From: Mycteria americana
Lineage: Eukaryota > Chordata > Aves > Ciconiiformes > Ciconiidae
NCBI RefSeq assembly: GCF_035582795.1
Contig: NC_134368.1
Location: 1,993,501 to 2,057,500 of the forward strand
Length of the DNA stretch: 64,000 nucleotides
Direction of reading: 5' to 3'
The notes below the pieces were generated by a model. The model did no database searches, had not been told where the DNA came from, and saw only the letters and a program-made list of their open reading frames with translations. Below are positions 54,000 through 64,000 of the stretch, in pieces. Made by a program: the position numbers and the translations under genes. Each line of letters opens with the position of its first letter. Position 1 is the first letter of the stretch.

Positions 54000-54700
54000 G
54001 GGCTGGGAGGTATTTGGGGAATCTAATATCCTAACACAGTTAGGGCCAGAAAAAAACAGGCTAATATAATCATCAAATTGCAAAGGATGATAAATACCAT
54101 GAAAGAAAATCTGCAATGTGAGCGGGCAAAAAGATTTCCCATAGAAAGCTAACGCAATCCCCCTTTCTGCCTCGATGAACTGCCTATTATCTCTGCTCTG
54201 CCCTCCAAAGCCTTAATTCCTACTCGGGATTACTTTCCCCATCTGCAAACCTAGATGTAATCAATGAGAGCAAGGCGGCTACTTCTTCAGCTCCAGGCTT
54301 GGGTTTAATCAGGCTTGTTTATGGTAGAAACCAATTAAAATAGCCACCAAATTAGGCAAAACTTGGCTTTAGCTCACAGCATGGCAATGCAACACGGGGT
54401 GCGGGAGCCAGCACTCGTTAAGGGGTCGTTTCCCCATGGGACAATCCATAAATCCGGGTGTTTCAGCAGCAAATCTTTGCTGGTTGTACAAAAGGGATGT
54501 TGAATTTTGTCTTTTACGGGATTTAGGAATTTGTTCCGGCGAGGTGAAGGCAAAGGCAGTGCCTTCGCAGCGACGCACACAGCCACAGCGAGCCAGGCGC
54601 TTATTTAAACAGTTATATGCTGTATTGTTTAATAGAAGTTACAATAGGATAAATGTACAGTCGAAATCAACATGCTAATTTCTAACGCAATTTAACCTGT
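54000..54700. other. AT-rich sequence, possibly distal EXOC6B 3' UTR and/or conserved element
   Basis: AT-rich and apparently non-repetitive. On the minus strand it contains TTGTAACTTCTATTAAACAA and TTTAAATAAGC near 54640-54600, which could act as a variant polyadenylation signal (ATTAAA at 54633-54628). Blocks at 54240-54365 resemble conserved non-coding DNA. Confidence 0.3.
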
Positions 54701-55419
54701 AAACCATGCAGTCCATTTTTTAATCAGTCCATCTCTTTTTTTTTTCTTTTAATCAGTAGCTCTGCTAGTGAGTTTTAAGGAAAAAAAAAAAAAGTTCCCT
54801 TTAAAGTTAAACCTAATTTACTAAATTTTCCCCTTATTGTGCAACGACTTGTGCAAAAAAAGCTGTTTTCACCACATTAGTTTACAAAATCACGTCCTTC
54901 CCCCCCCCAAAAAAAAAAAAAGAGAAAAGGCAAGACAAGCAGCCAGTGGACAGGGAGGGATGGGGATGAGGGGGCGGCTGTGTTTTCATGTCAAAATAAA
55001 ACCAGAGGGATGAGCCAAGGCAGAAGGGAACTCGGTGCAGACTGGATTCCAGAAGCACGACCCCGAGTTGCCCGCGGAGGTTTTGGGGTGCTGCCCCCGA
55101 GGCGGAGGAGCTGCAGGTGGGACGGACGCTCTCGCTCCGGCCAAAGCTCCCCCAGCCCGGCCCGGAGCACCCAGCGTGGCCCCGGGGGCAAGAGAGGGGC
55201 CTGAGCCCCGCGCAGCAGCAGCAGCTGCAGCAGCCAGCATCTGTGGAGTGAAGCAAACCAACGAGTCCCCAGGTCACAGCCGGAGCCCCCCCTCTCCATC
55301 CCCTGGTTTTGGGGTGAATCCTGCCCAGAGCAGGGTGTGCTTGGGTCCCTTCCCTCAAACACACAACTTTCCCAGCTGACAGCAGAGACGGGCCCAGCTT
55401 GAAGTCATTTGCGATGAGG

Positions 55420-55425
55420 TTTATT
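55420..55425 (-). terminator. EXOC6B: Candidate EXOC6B polyadenylation signal AATAAA
   Basis: Minus strand reads CACAAATAAACCTCATCGC. It would give a 3' UTR of about 4.9 kb. Another AATAAA lies at 56789-56784 and an ATTAAA at 54633-54628. The choice among them is unresolved. Confidence 0.3.
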
Positions 55426-55562
55426 TGTGAGTTGTGTTCCCTGTGAGCTGCCCAGCAGTGTGACGAACGCACGGGTCGCGCTGGTGGGGGACACGCGTGG
55501 GGTCTCTGGGCACCACGGAGCCATAGGAAACGGGGCGCAGAGACCCCCGCATCCCCACGGCA

Positions 55563-55611
55563 TCCGGGGATGGGACGTGCATCCAGCCGGGGATGGGACG
55601 TGCATCCAGCC
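55563..55611 (+). repeat. 23-bp tandem duplication
   Basis: CCGGGGATGGGACGTGCATC plus CAG occurs twice in direct succession, followed by CCGGGGCGTGG. Confidence 0.88.
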
Positions 55612-57439
55612 GGGGCGTGGGAGGGTGGTTCAATGCTCCAAACCACTCGATGCTCCAAAAAAAGCACCAAACCCAACCCAGAATTAAAGGGAAAAGCCAA
55701 AGGGAGGTGTGGCGGAGAGGTAGGAAACAACCGAGGAAGAAGACTTCTCTGCCTGGGGTTTGAATACTGGTTTGAAGGGATGCTGGAGGGATGTCTACCG
55801 CAAACCTCCCTCACCGGCCACTTCCCATCATCGCTACCTCGGGGGGTAAAAGATTTTACCCGAAAAACAGCTTTAGCGCAGGAGGTGCCGACAGCGGCCG
55901 ATGCCACCGGAGCGGCCCCGGCTCCATCTCAGCCTCCGCTTTCCACGCTGCCTCCCAGCATCTTGCAAACAGTTTGGGGCCAGCATGCAAACGCCCACGT
56001 CTTCTGCCCAAACATCCATTTTCGTAGCAGCACAAAAGCAGCCAATTTTTAAGAAAACAAAACCAAAACAGCCCCTCGAACAAAGCATCGGCCAGCCTCC
56101 CCCCCCCCCCGCCCATCAGAGCCTGGAGTTGCGGTTGGATGTAGAACAAAGTGCAAAATTGCTAAGAGCATCTGACTTGAACTCCAGCCCTAGGAATAAA
56201 AAAACACCCCGAAAAATCTCCTCCCCTCTCTCTCACACATGCACACACGCCGATGGCTAACGGAGGCCCTTCCCCCTAATGTATAGGTACGGTTTGGGCT
56301 GCAAGTTAGCACATTAGAGCCCCTATATAAAATCAGTCTCAACCCCTGGGCTGCCCTGCAGAGCCCCGGAGGATTATAAAGAAGATAAGATGTGCGGATG
56401 CTTCTCAGGAAGCCAAACTTGTCTCTTTTGTTAATATTTTTTTTTTCCCCCACTGGTGCTGAAATATGTTTGTCGGGTAGGGGAAGGGGGGGTGATAACC
56501 CAGTCTTTTCCACAGCCACTACTTAAAAAAAACCGAAGGAAGGTTCAATGTACGTACATGGAGGTGTTAATAGCAGCATTATTTGTTTTGGGGGTTGCAA
56601 ATCTTCGATTGCTGCAGCGGGTTCTGCCCGTTTCCCACCCCTCCCCTTGCAAATTTATAGCAACAACCTTTCCCTCATAAGCAATACCATCCGTATTGGA
56701 GGATACCAATCATTAGTAAGAGATTTAGAGGGGATTTTAAACGTCTTCCAGGGCTTTTTAAGCAATCTGTTTAAAAGATTAATTTTATTTTGAAGGGATG
56801 GAACTGCATCTCTTGGAACAAAAAGTTAATTAGGACCAGAGCACCAAAATGCCATTTTTCATCCCATTCTGTGACTTGCGGTTAGGCGCTTGACCTCCCG
56901 AAATCAGAAACTCGCTGAATCTCTCCCTCGGCCGAGTTTGACTTTCCCAGCAGCAAGTCCCGAGCGCCAGAAGCCGGTTTGCAGGATCCCAATCCCGGCC
57001 TCACCGAGCAGAGCTTAAAGGAGGGAGGAAATCCATCCCGGGCAGGCACGGCAATGCCGCGTCGCTCCTCTTTTAACTAAAGCTCGGTGGAGACGGGTGG
57101 GAGAGCCCGGATGTGGGACGGGGAAGGTTGGGAGCTGGCTGGAGCATGGGAAACAAGGTCTTGCCCCAAGACCCAACTGCTTTGGGGTTTTTATGCAGGC
57201 ACCCCTTGCGCAATGCAATGTAGGGGTCACCCCTTGGGGGAAAAGAAACGGAGTTTCAAGGCGGTGGGCAGGAGCTGGATGCTATTTTCCGCTCGCACCG
57301 ACTGCAGCACAAAACCCCTTCCCCGCGTCTCGGGGACCAGAGGCGATGGTGCCCGGCAGTGCTTGCTCCTCCTCCCTTCACCCCGCACCTAGCACGGAGG
57401 AGAGGAAAATCATCCCGGCTGCAAAGCACCGCCTCACCC

Positions 57440-57660
57440 GGCAGCAAAGCCAGCGGCTGACAAAAGCGCTTAAAAATTGTGTTTGACAGTCTATCCTCCC
57501 ACTAATAAAAACTGGAAATGCCGGAGTGCCTCATTTGTCATGCTCGCTGATGCTCAGTGACGCCGTTGCCAGCATCTGTAGCAGCTTGATTCTGAAGGAT
57601 TTTAAAGTGCTTGTTACTATTTAATGGCCCTTAACTGAAGTGCCCTGCGGATTCAAGCTT
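57440..57660. promoter_or_regulatory. Candidate conserved non-coding block
   Basis: Balanced sequence with GCGCTTAAAAATTGTGTTTG, CCACTAATAAAAACTGG, CTCATTTGTCATGCTCGCTG and TACTATTTAATGGCCCTTAA. No repeats and no credible frame. It could be a conserved 3' UTR segment of EXOC6B or an enhancer. Confidence 0.35.
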
Positions 57661-60294
57661 CCCCTGTTACTGTCACCATCGGATAGCTGGGGTTTTTGTT
57701 TCCATCTCCATCCTCCGGGTAGGAGCTCAGGTCTGACGCTTGAACCAGCCGATCCCACCTGCTTTTGCACCCCCTTCACATTCTTGTCCCCGCGTCTCTC
57801 CCCTGGTGGCTCCGTCGAGGGCTGGGGAGGAGGAACAAAAGTGTCCCGTGGTCCTGCAGCTCACGGGACATGTCGTGTCCGGAGGGCTGAGGCCTCTCCC
57901 ATCGCTGCCAGGACCATAAGGACCGGTCTGCTTCCTCTCCCCAGCAATTTGGCACAGAAGAGTTTCCCATCGGAGTCCGGCAAGCTGGGCAATTTTTCCT
58001 TCTGGGTTGTGCAGGATTTGGGATGCCAAGATCGAGCTGGGGACCCCCTGGGGCTCACAGGGGCCGTGACGAAGCCCCCAGGCTGGTTCATGCTCAGGTC
58101 CAGCGTTTTGGAGAGCAGGAAAGAGGTTGCCAGCGGGGAATGGACTGAGTTCATTTTCACTTGTCCCTCTGAAAGCCTTTGCTGCGTCATACGTAGATGT
58201 ATCTACGAAGATGATCCCTTTCTGGCCATGCTAACACCAACTTTCATTCAGCTGCTTTTTTCCTCCATCCTTCTTACATGCGCTTCAAAGAGGCGTTAAG
58301 AAGAAAGTAACCTCTGATCCCCCCCCCTCAAAAGCCAGGAACCGTAAAGCCAAGTTTGGCTCTTCCCTCCTATTAACATAAATAATCCACTGGTCCTCGT
58401 GGCCGGAGACTGCTGGGACAGGACGACAGCCCCAGAAGGTCATCGCTGACAACGCGCCTATTAACTTTCAGGGTTAATTAACACGTACCCTTATCAAAAA
58501 GAAAACAAACAAAAAAAGTATTGCTGAGGAACAAGGAGGGAAGATAAAGCACCATCCCCTTTGTGCATCCAGAGCTTGACTGTCAGAGAGCTCCCCAGGC
58601 AAGAAACACACAGCAAGGAGCCTACGTGGTCGGAGAGCAAAGGGACTGAACGCACCGAGAAAGTGCTGCTGCGCTTCTGCAAATGCCCCGCGGTGGTGTT
58701 CGAACAAGTCCTGCCCCTCCCAAGCTTGGGGAGTCTGTGCCCAGGGAGGGGAAGGAGAAGGAACTTGGCTCCGCAGGTCAGCAAAACGCCCCTCCGCTTC
58801 CAGAAGCGGTCGCAGAGCCGAGCGCCCGCCGCCTTCGAACGAGGGTAGGCAACGGGCACGGCTTGCGCCCCGGCTGAAGCAGCACTGCCAGGGCCGTAAC
58901 GTACACCAGGAAGATTTGAATTCCCTTTAACATCAGGGCTTGGGAGGTGGGAGAACCGGCTGGATAAGCTTTCACCTGCAGTAATTAGAGTCAAGAGGGT
59001 AACGAGAAGATAAGGGCAAAAGTCCCCTCTCTCTGTAACCTGAACCCTGGGATTAAAGTCCTGCTGGTAGCGTTACCATCCTCCTCAAAGCCTGTCTTGA
59101 TTTGAGCAGGGCTGTTTGGGCACCTCCAGAACAGAGAGGGGAATTTTGTCCATAGGCACTTCTGAGCCGGGGGTTGCTGCGCGACGCTGCTCCACGGGGC
59201 ATCTCCCGCTGCCTCCGCTTCGGGGACCTCCAGGAGGTTCCCGCTCGGCGTCCTGGCCGGCGGCGAGTTTGCAGGGCTGCTCCTCGCGCGGCGCAAGCCA
59301 GAGCACACGCGGGAAGCAAAAGGACTTTAGCGCATTGCACCGTGTCAGGAGGAGAGGGAAGACGGGACATCAGCATGGAAAAGAGGTGCGAAAAGAGGAA
59401 AAAAACCCCGAAGGGAGTGCCCTGGACACCGGGAGAGCCCGGTCTGCCTTTGCGCCGTCCCTGCTGAGCATCCCTCCTCTCCTGCTACCCGACCGCGCTG
59501 GATGCGAGCAGCAGCATCCCAGCGCCAGACCGGCACCGCAGGACACCCTGCCAGATTACCTTCTGGCTCTCCCTTTCCAAATCTAATTACCGAAGCAGCT
59601 CTTGAAGCCTTTCTACGTTCAGTGCAGATCCAAAAGGCACCGGCAGGTCCTAGAGGTGGAGCTCAAGGGGTGGCTATGCCGATTACAGACGCGCGGGAAA
59701 GGGTTGCAGCTCCAGCGATCTGCAGCCTAAGGTGGAAACCAGCCCTTAGAGGAAAAAGAGGAGAAAAGTTGGGAAATGAGTTGGCCTTTGCCTACCTAAA
59801 TCCACTATGCAAGCTGGCAAGACACACTAACGGGTGACCCTCTTTCTAAACGTGTGCTCCTTTTACCGGAGCCCATGAGAAGAACCTGAAACCACGACTC
59901 CTCCCTGTACGTTTTGTTTTCGTTTGTTCTGCAACTGAATAAGTTAACAAAAGTCAGACCGATTCTTTCAATTTGGCTTATATATATATAAAAAAAAAAA
60001 AAAATAGTCTGGGTGTGAACTTCTCTCTCAGGCTTCAGGATTTACCGTCACTTTATAAACCCCTGAAAATAGGAGTTTATAATAGGAGACTCCTGACACC
60101 ACCTTCACGAGCAGTGCCACCTATCTTCCCCGGGATTGTTTAACAAGGAACTTTTCGTCATCAGGGTAGGTTTCATGAATACTATACAGGTGAATAAAAA
60201 AATACATATATTCTCTTTGAACAAGGATCTCAAGTCCAGGCATGTGGAAGGCTGCGGTGCAGGGACCGGCGCGGGCAGGAGGTCCCCAAGTCCC

Positions 60295-60421
60295 TCACGA
60301 GTGATGGCTGTTGATCAGGCTGCGGAGCTGCTTGGCCACGGTGTCTATCAGCTTCTGCTTGTCCCTCTCGTTTTTCCGAAACTGGGCAAAAACGTTGTTT
60401 TTTCTGCTCGTGTCTCTCATC
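60295..60421 (-). CDS. EXOC6B: Exocyst complex component 6B, last coding exon (partial gene)
   Basis: The minus strand shows a polypyrimidine acceptor CCTGTTTCTGCTCTGCGCAG ending at 60422. One base then completes a split codon, followed by an open frame of 41 residues: MRDTSRKNNVFAQFRKNERD then KQKLIDTVAKQLRSLINSHH then S and TGA (60297-60295). This is the C-terminus of the Sec15-family exocyst subunit EXOC6B. The paralogue EXOC6 has a related but different tail, so the SHHS ending favours 6B. EXOC6B acts in the exocyst, tethering secretory vesicles to the plasma membrane and binding Rab GTPases. All upstream exons lie beyond the right edge. Same strand and order as CYP26B1, matching mammalian synteny. 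Identification is by recalled family sequence. Confidence 0.9.
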
Positions 60422-60424
60422 CTG

Positions 60425-63400
60425 CGCAGAGCAGAAACAGGTTATGGCACAGGTATCGCTGCTCAAGGTTGCACCCAACCCAAGAAGGAATTGCATGTAA
60501 AGAGCCCGTATTCAGGCTCTGACAGAGAGAGGTGACTGCATCTAAAGGCTCTACCCCAATTTTTATCACGTCTTTGGGTGAAGACGGGCATACCAAGCCA
60601 TGTGCAGGCTTTACACAGTTTGCCTTTTTGCTTTAAACCCCACAAATCCCAATCAACGTCACCGTAGGGTCTGTCCCTAACGCCAAAACGCATGAAACCC
60701 TACAGCCTCTCGTTCTCCCTTTCCGCACAGCTTTTGCTACGTCCCCATGGCACCTCATGAAGTGGTAAATGGCAACGCTGTAATATTAGGAGGAAATTAC
60801 AAAATTAGCATCAAATCCACAGCATTAAGGCTTCTTATTTGAAATGGTGCATTGCGTGCGGCCAAGAGATGCAGCTTTTGTGACAGCCATGAAGTTTTGG
60901 AGCTGTGAACTTAAAATATTATACGATATCATACAATATAATTTATACTAAAGGAAGGAATCCAGCAGTGGTTTCCCCAACTTACAAATCTTCTTGAGAT
61001 TTGTATTTTTTTTTCATTACATTTAATACATAAAGTAGTGCACTGGTCTCTACGAGGTCTCCAAAAAGCCAGAGACACGAAGAGCGGGTGGTGGGACGGG
61101 ACCTGAAGGCGAAGCTGGTGCAGCTCCATCTCTCTCCGCCATGCAAAGCTGGGGGTTCATGCACGCTTGCATTCGCGGATGCATGGTTTTTTGGGGGGGC
61201 GGGGGCGGGCAGGTCTCGTTGCACGCTCCGAGCGTCAGCTTTACGCAGGTAGGGCACGTGCTGGGAAGGGAAACCACCCCACAGGGATCAACCCTTCAAC
61301 AGCTCCTGAAGGTATCAGCCTCAACATCCAACCCGCTGGTTCTCAGCCGGGTATTATTTTATAATACCACAATTTGTAAATTATTTTCTCCGTGAATCAG
61401 ATCTGGCAGAGACAGATGGCTTTGGACGAGTCACATAAGCCTGTGTTTTCGGGTTTGGGGACCTAAATGAAGCGTTAAAGTGACTGGGACACAGTGTGGA
61501 TAGTCCCTGGGAAGCTGGCACTTTATCAAACCGGGGGTTTTGAGTTAACCGAGCACAAATCAAACCTCTTGAAACTTCTTTAACCGATTAAAAAAAAAGA
61601 AAAATCTAAGCTTTTTCATGCTTCAATCTTCCTAAAAAAGAGCCAAAGGGAATCTGAAATGTTCCCAAAAACATCCAGCTTGGAACTGGAAACAAGGATA
61701 ACAACTTTATCCCAAAGGCTAATTTGCTAAAGTTATAAGTGCCCAAAGACACAGGATTACAGTCGAGCTGCTTTCCCAACAGTAACAAGATAGCTTGGAG
61801 CACATTTATTCAGCAAAATAAGCATTATTTTTTTTTTCTTTCTCTATTTTTTTTTAGCCAAAGCAGGTTGCCAGCTGCTCCGCCGCAAGAACCAGGGAGC
61901 GATCGCACCGATGGGATTTTCGAGTCGCACAGGTTAGAGGTGTCACAGTGTCAGGAATTTTGGCAATAACCATCCTCCCGTGGGACACCCGCTCCTCCGG
62001 CAGTGCTGTACGGCTCCAGCGGGCTTCAAACCACTTTACCAGGAGGGCTGAGAGCTCTGTTTCTATTTCACAGGCTATATGGGGACATCAGAGGCGCCGA
62101 AAGCAAACCTCTGCCTTCAGAAACCTCCACCCAGAGCTGTACCCATCGCTCTCCATCACTGCCTGCTGCGGGTACCCCCAGGTAACGCATGGGGAATTTA
62201 CAGCAGAGCATCCTCTGCCCTAAGAGCCCTCTCATCCTGGGCATCCTGGGAGCCATCTCCGATCCTGTGGGACCTGTTCAGGTCCGCGAAATGTTTTTGA
62301 AGTAGCGCGTGTTGTATGCAAGGAAACCTTTGCAGGTGTTTGAATGATTAGAAAGGAGTTGCATGGATAAAGCTACTGGATTGGGATGAAAAAGCATTAC
62401 AGTCGGAGCACTGGTCCCACAACAAACCCACGTAGCGGGATCTGTTGAAGGGGGGATGAGTGCCTGGGAGGGACGGGAGCTGCTGGTATCTTCAGACATC
62501 ACGTGAAGGTAGAGGCACTAAGCTATTAAATATTATTAATGAATGAAGTTGCCTACAGGACACAAAATCCTGCAGAATTTGGGTGGGCTGTGCCAGGGAC
62601 CAGGCAGTGTCAGGAGCGGCTGCATCCCTGGGAGAGCCTGAGCTTGCAGATCTGATCGAGGAGACCACACCGGCTCCGGTCCTGCCGTCACAGCCCTGCA
62701 GACGGACCCTGAGCCGACGTAACGTGGTCGGTGGTCAAAGGTGTTCAGAAATGCCGGCCCGTTTCTTTTCCAGCATTTGGCTACAGGAAACACCCAGTCC
62801 CCGACCAAGCGGTGCATCCAGCCACCACGAATATCCGCTTTGAAAGAGGGAGACAATGCTTTCGAGCAGCTCAGCAGCTCTTTGGAGGATCGATACTTTT
62901 AGTTCTTTAAAGCATGTGCCTGCAGAGCCCTGGGACAACCGAGCCCGGTTTTGTAACGTGGTCCCTGCGCGTTAGCACAAGAATTAAAAGAGGGAGGGAA
63001 AGAGAGCTCGGCGCTGTCCCCACCCCTGTCAACAAACACCACCTTCAATAGAGCCAAGCTTTGTTTAAATTAATCTATAAGGAAAAAAAAGCAACAGAGT
63101 AAAAGCTCCTCTTTTAGCTCTAATTAGTGCATTTGAGACGATAAAGTTACCGGAGGGAACCGTTTCAAAGACAGCTTGCATTTAGATCATTTAGTGCTCC
63201 ATTTAAATCAAACAATAAAGTCACTGCAAGGTGAGGGTAAAAGCCCAAGCAAGCGGCATACTTACACTCGTGATATCCTATGAGAGATGTGTGATTAGGA
63301 AAAGAGATAATGATGAAAACAAGTTACAAAACGAACCAGCGGATCAGAATTTCACGTCGCCTTGTCGGCAAAGCTCAGCTGCCTACGGAGAGGGCTGGGG

Positions 63401-64000
63401 CGGTGGACTCGGAGCGCGGAGGGGAGCGGACGTGCCTGAAGCTATGGCCAGGTCAGTGCAGAGTCTCGGGGGAGCTGGAGCTGGCGGATGATGCACGGAG
63501 ACTCCCCAAAGGGCTTGAAGCCCGAGCGGGGACAGGGCAGAGCCCGCTGGAGCACGCGGGCGATGCCATGCCAGGGATGCCACGCAGGCAACGCCACGCC
63601 ACGAGGACGCGGGAGATGCAAGTGCCAACCTGGTGACTCCACCGGGGCTGCCTCCGGAAAGCAGATGGGATACGTGAAGATTGCCCTTCAAATGAGACCC
63701 TTTTCGGGGAGAAGGCTGGCAAGCCGAGCCAGGCTTTGTGGCTTTTTAGTACCACCACTGAGCATGGATGCTGTGCGCCTAAGCACTACCTGGGAAAAAG
63801 GGCCGGGAGCATGGAGCTGCCCTCCTGCCGTCCCCCGGCCTTCCCAGCAACTGCCACAGATGCCAGCTCACTGCCTGCTCCCAGTTCCCTGGCTCCTCCA
63901 GCTGCTTCATGGCCAAGCTCTCAGATTTTTACCATTTTATTGATAGCTCTGAATATACCTCACGCTTTTTTCCATCATGGATGTCAGGTTGCGAATACAT
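60425..64000 (-). other. EXOC6B: EXOC6B last intron (partial) with candidate conserved block
   Basis: No further EXOC6B exon was recognised up to the window end, consistent with the very long introns of this gene. AT-rich patches at 60780-61030 and poly-T at about 61828-61855 are present. A candidate conserved block lies at 63030-63330. Confidence 0.6.
63030..63330. promoter_or_regulatory. Candidate conserved enhancer in EXOC6B intron
   Basis: Motif-rich balanced sequence: TTTGTTTAAATTAATCTATA, TAGCTCTAATTAGTGCATTT, GCATTTAGATCATTTAGTGC and AAATCAAACAATAAAGTCAC (SOX-like ACAATAA). Regulatory elements of a developmental gene are often housed in the neighbouring gene's introns. Texture-based call. 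Confidence 0.38.

Larger units (their letters stand above)
55430..60294 (-). other. EXOC6B: Putative EXOC6B 3' UTR (extent uncertain)
   Basis: Begins directly after the EXOC6B stop at 60295. No other gene is recognised between the stop and the candidate polyadenylation signals. It contains a conserved-looking block (57440-57660) and a TATATATATA/poly-A stretch (about 59980-60005). The assignment as 3' UTR is an inference from position. Confidence 0.35.

Noticed and set aside
54882-55907. A 341-codon open frame on the minus strand
   Set aside because: Composition-driven frame in GC-rich sequence containing a tandem duplication. No recognisable domain. It overlaps the presumed EXOC6B 3' UTR.

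Overview
This is vertebrate nuclear DNA, most probably avian. Evidence: split genes with GT-AG introns, several CR1 LINE fragments (one at the left edge ends in the ATTCTATTCTATTC-type tail typical of bird CR1), a MIR-like relic, GC-rich minisatellites and CpG-rich first exons. Nothing prokaryotic (operon, CRISPR, phage) is present.

The one complete gene is CYP26B1, the retinoic-acid hydroxylase, on the minus strand. Six coding exons can be placed to the base: 24912-24709, 22549-22325, 9572-9297, 8255-8100, 7421-7140 and 6192-5800 (stop). They join in phase 0 at canonical splice sites into a 511-residue P450 that is one codon shorter than the mammalian protein. Its roughly 3.4 kb 3' UTR runs leftwards through a very AT-rich segment to an AATAAA at 2389-2384. 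A CpG-rich block covers exons 1-2. The promoter probably lies between 24.9 and 26 kb, but the start site cannot be fixed from sequence alone.

About 35 kb upstream (60421-60295, minus strand) lies the last coding exon of EXOC6B, the exocyst subunit gene that neighbours CYP26B1 in the same orientation in mammals. Its long 3' UTR probably extends left towards 55.4 or 54.6 kb. The rest of EXOC6B lies beyond the right edge. The order and orientation match the known vertebrate CYP26B1-EXOC6B synteny.

The 26-60 kb interval has no recognisable protein gene. It begins with two minisatellites: a ~42 bp unit at 26.24-27.0 kb with a degenerate continuation, and a 13 bp unit at 28.75-29.4 kb that creates a long spurious reading frame. 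It continues with AT-balanced, homeodomain-site-rich blocks that look like conserved developmental enhancers, as expected for a morphogen-clearing gene, interspersed with old CR1 pieces. The most interesting unexplained item is a compact minus-strand GC-box/TATA/splice-donor arrangement at 32.49-32.36 kb. It could be an unrecognised upstream first exon of CYP26B1 or a non-coding RNA promoter.
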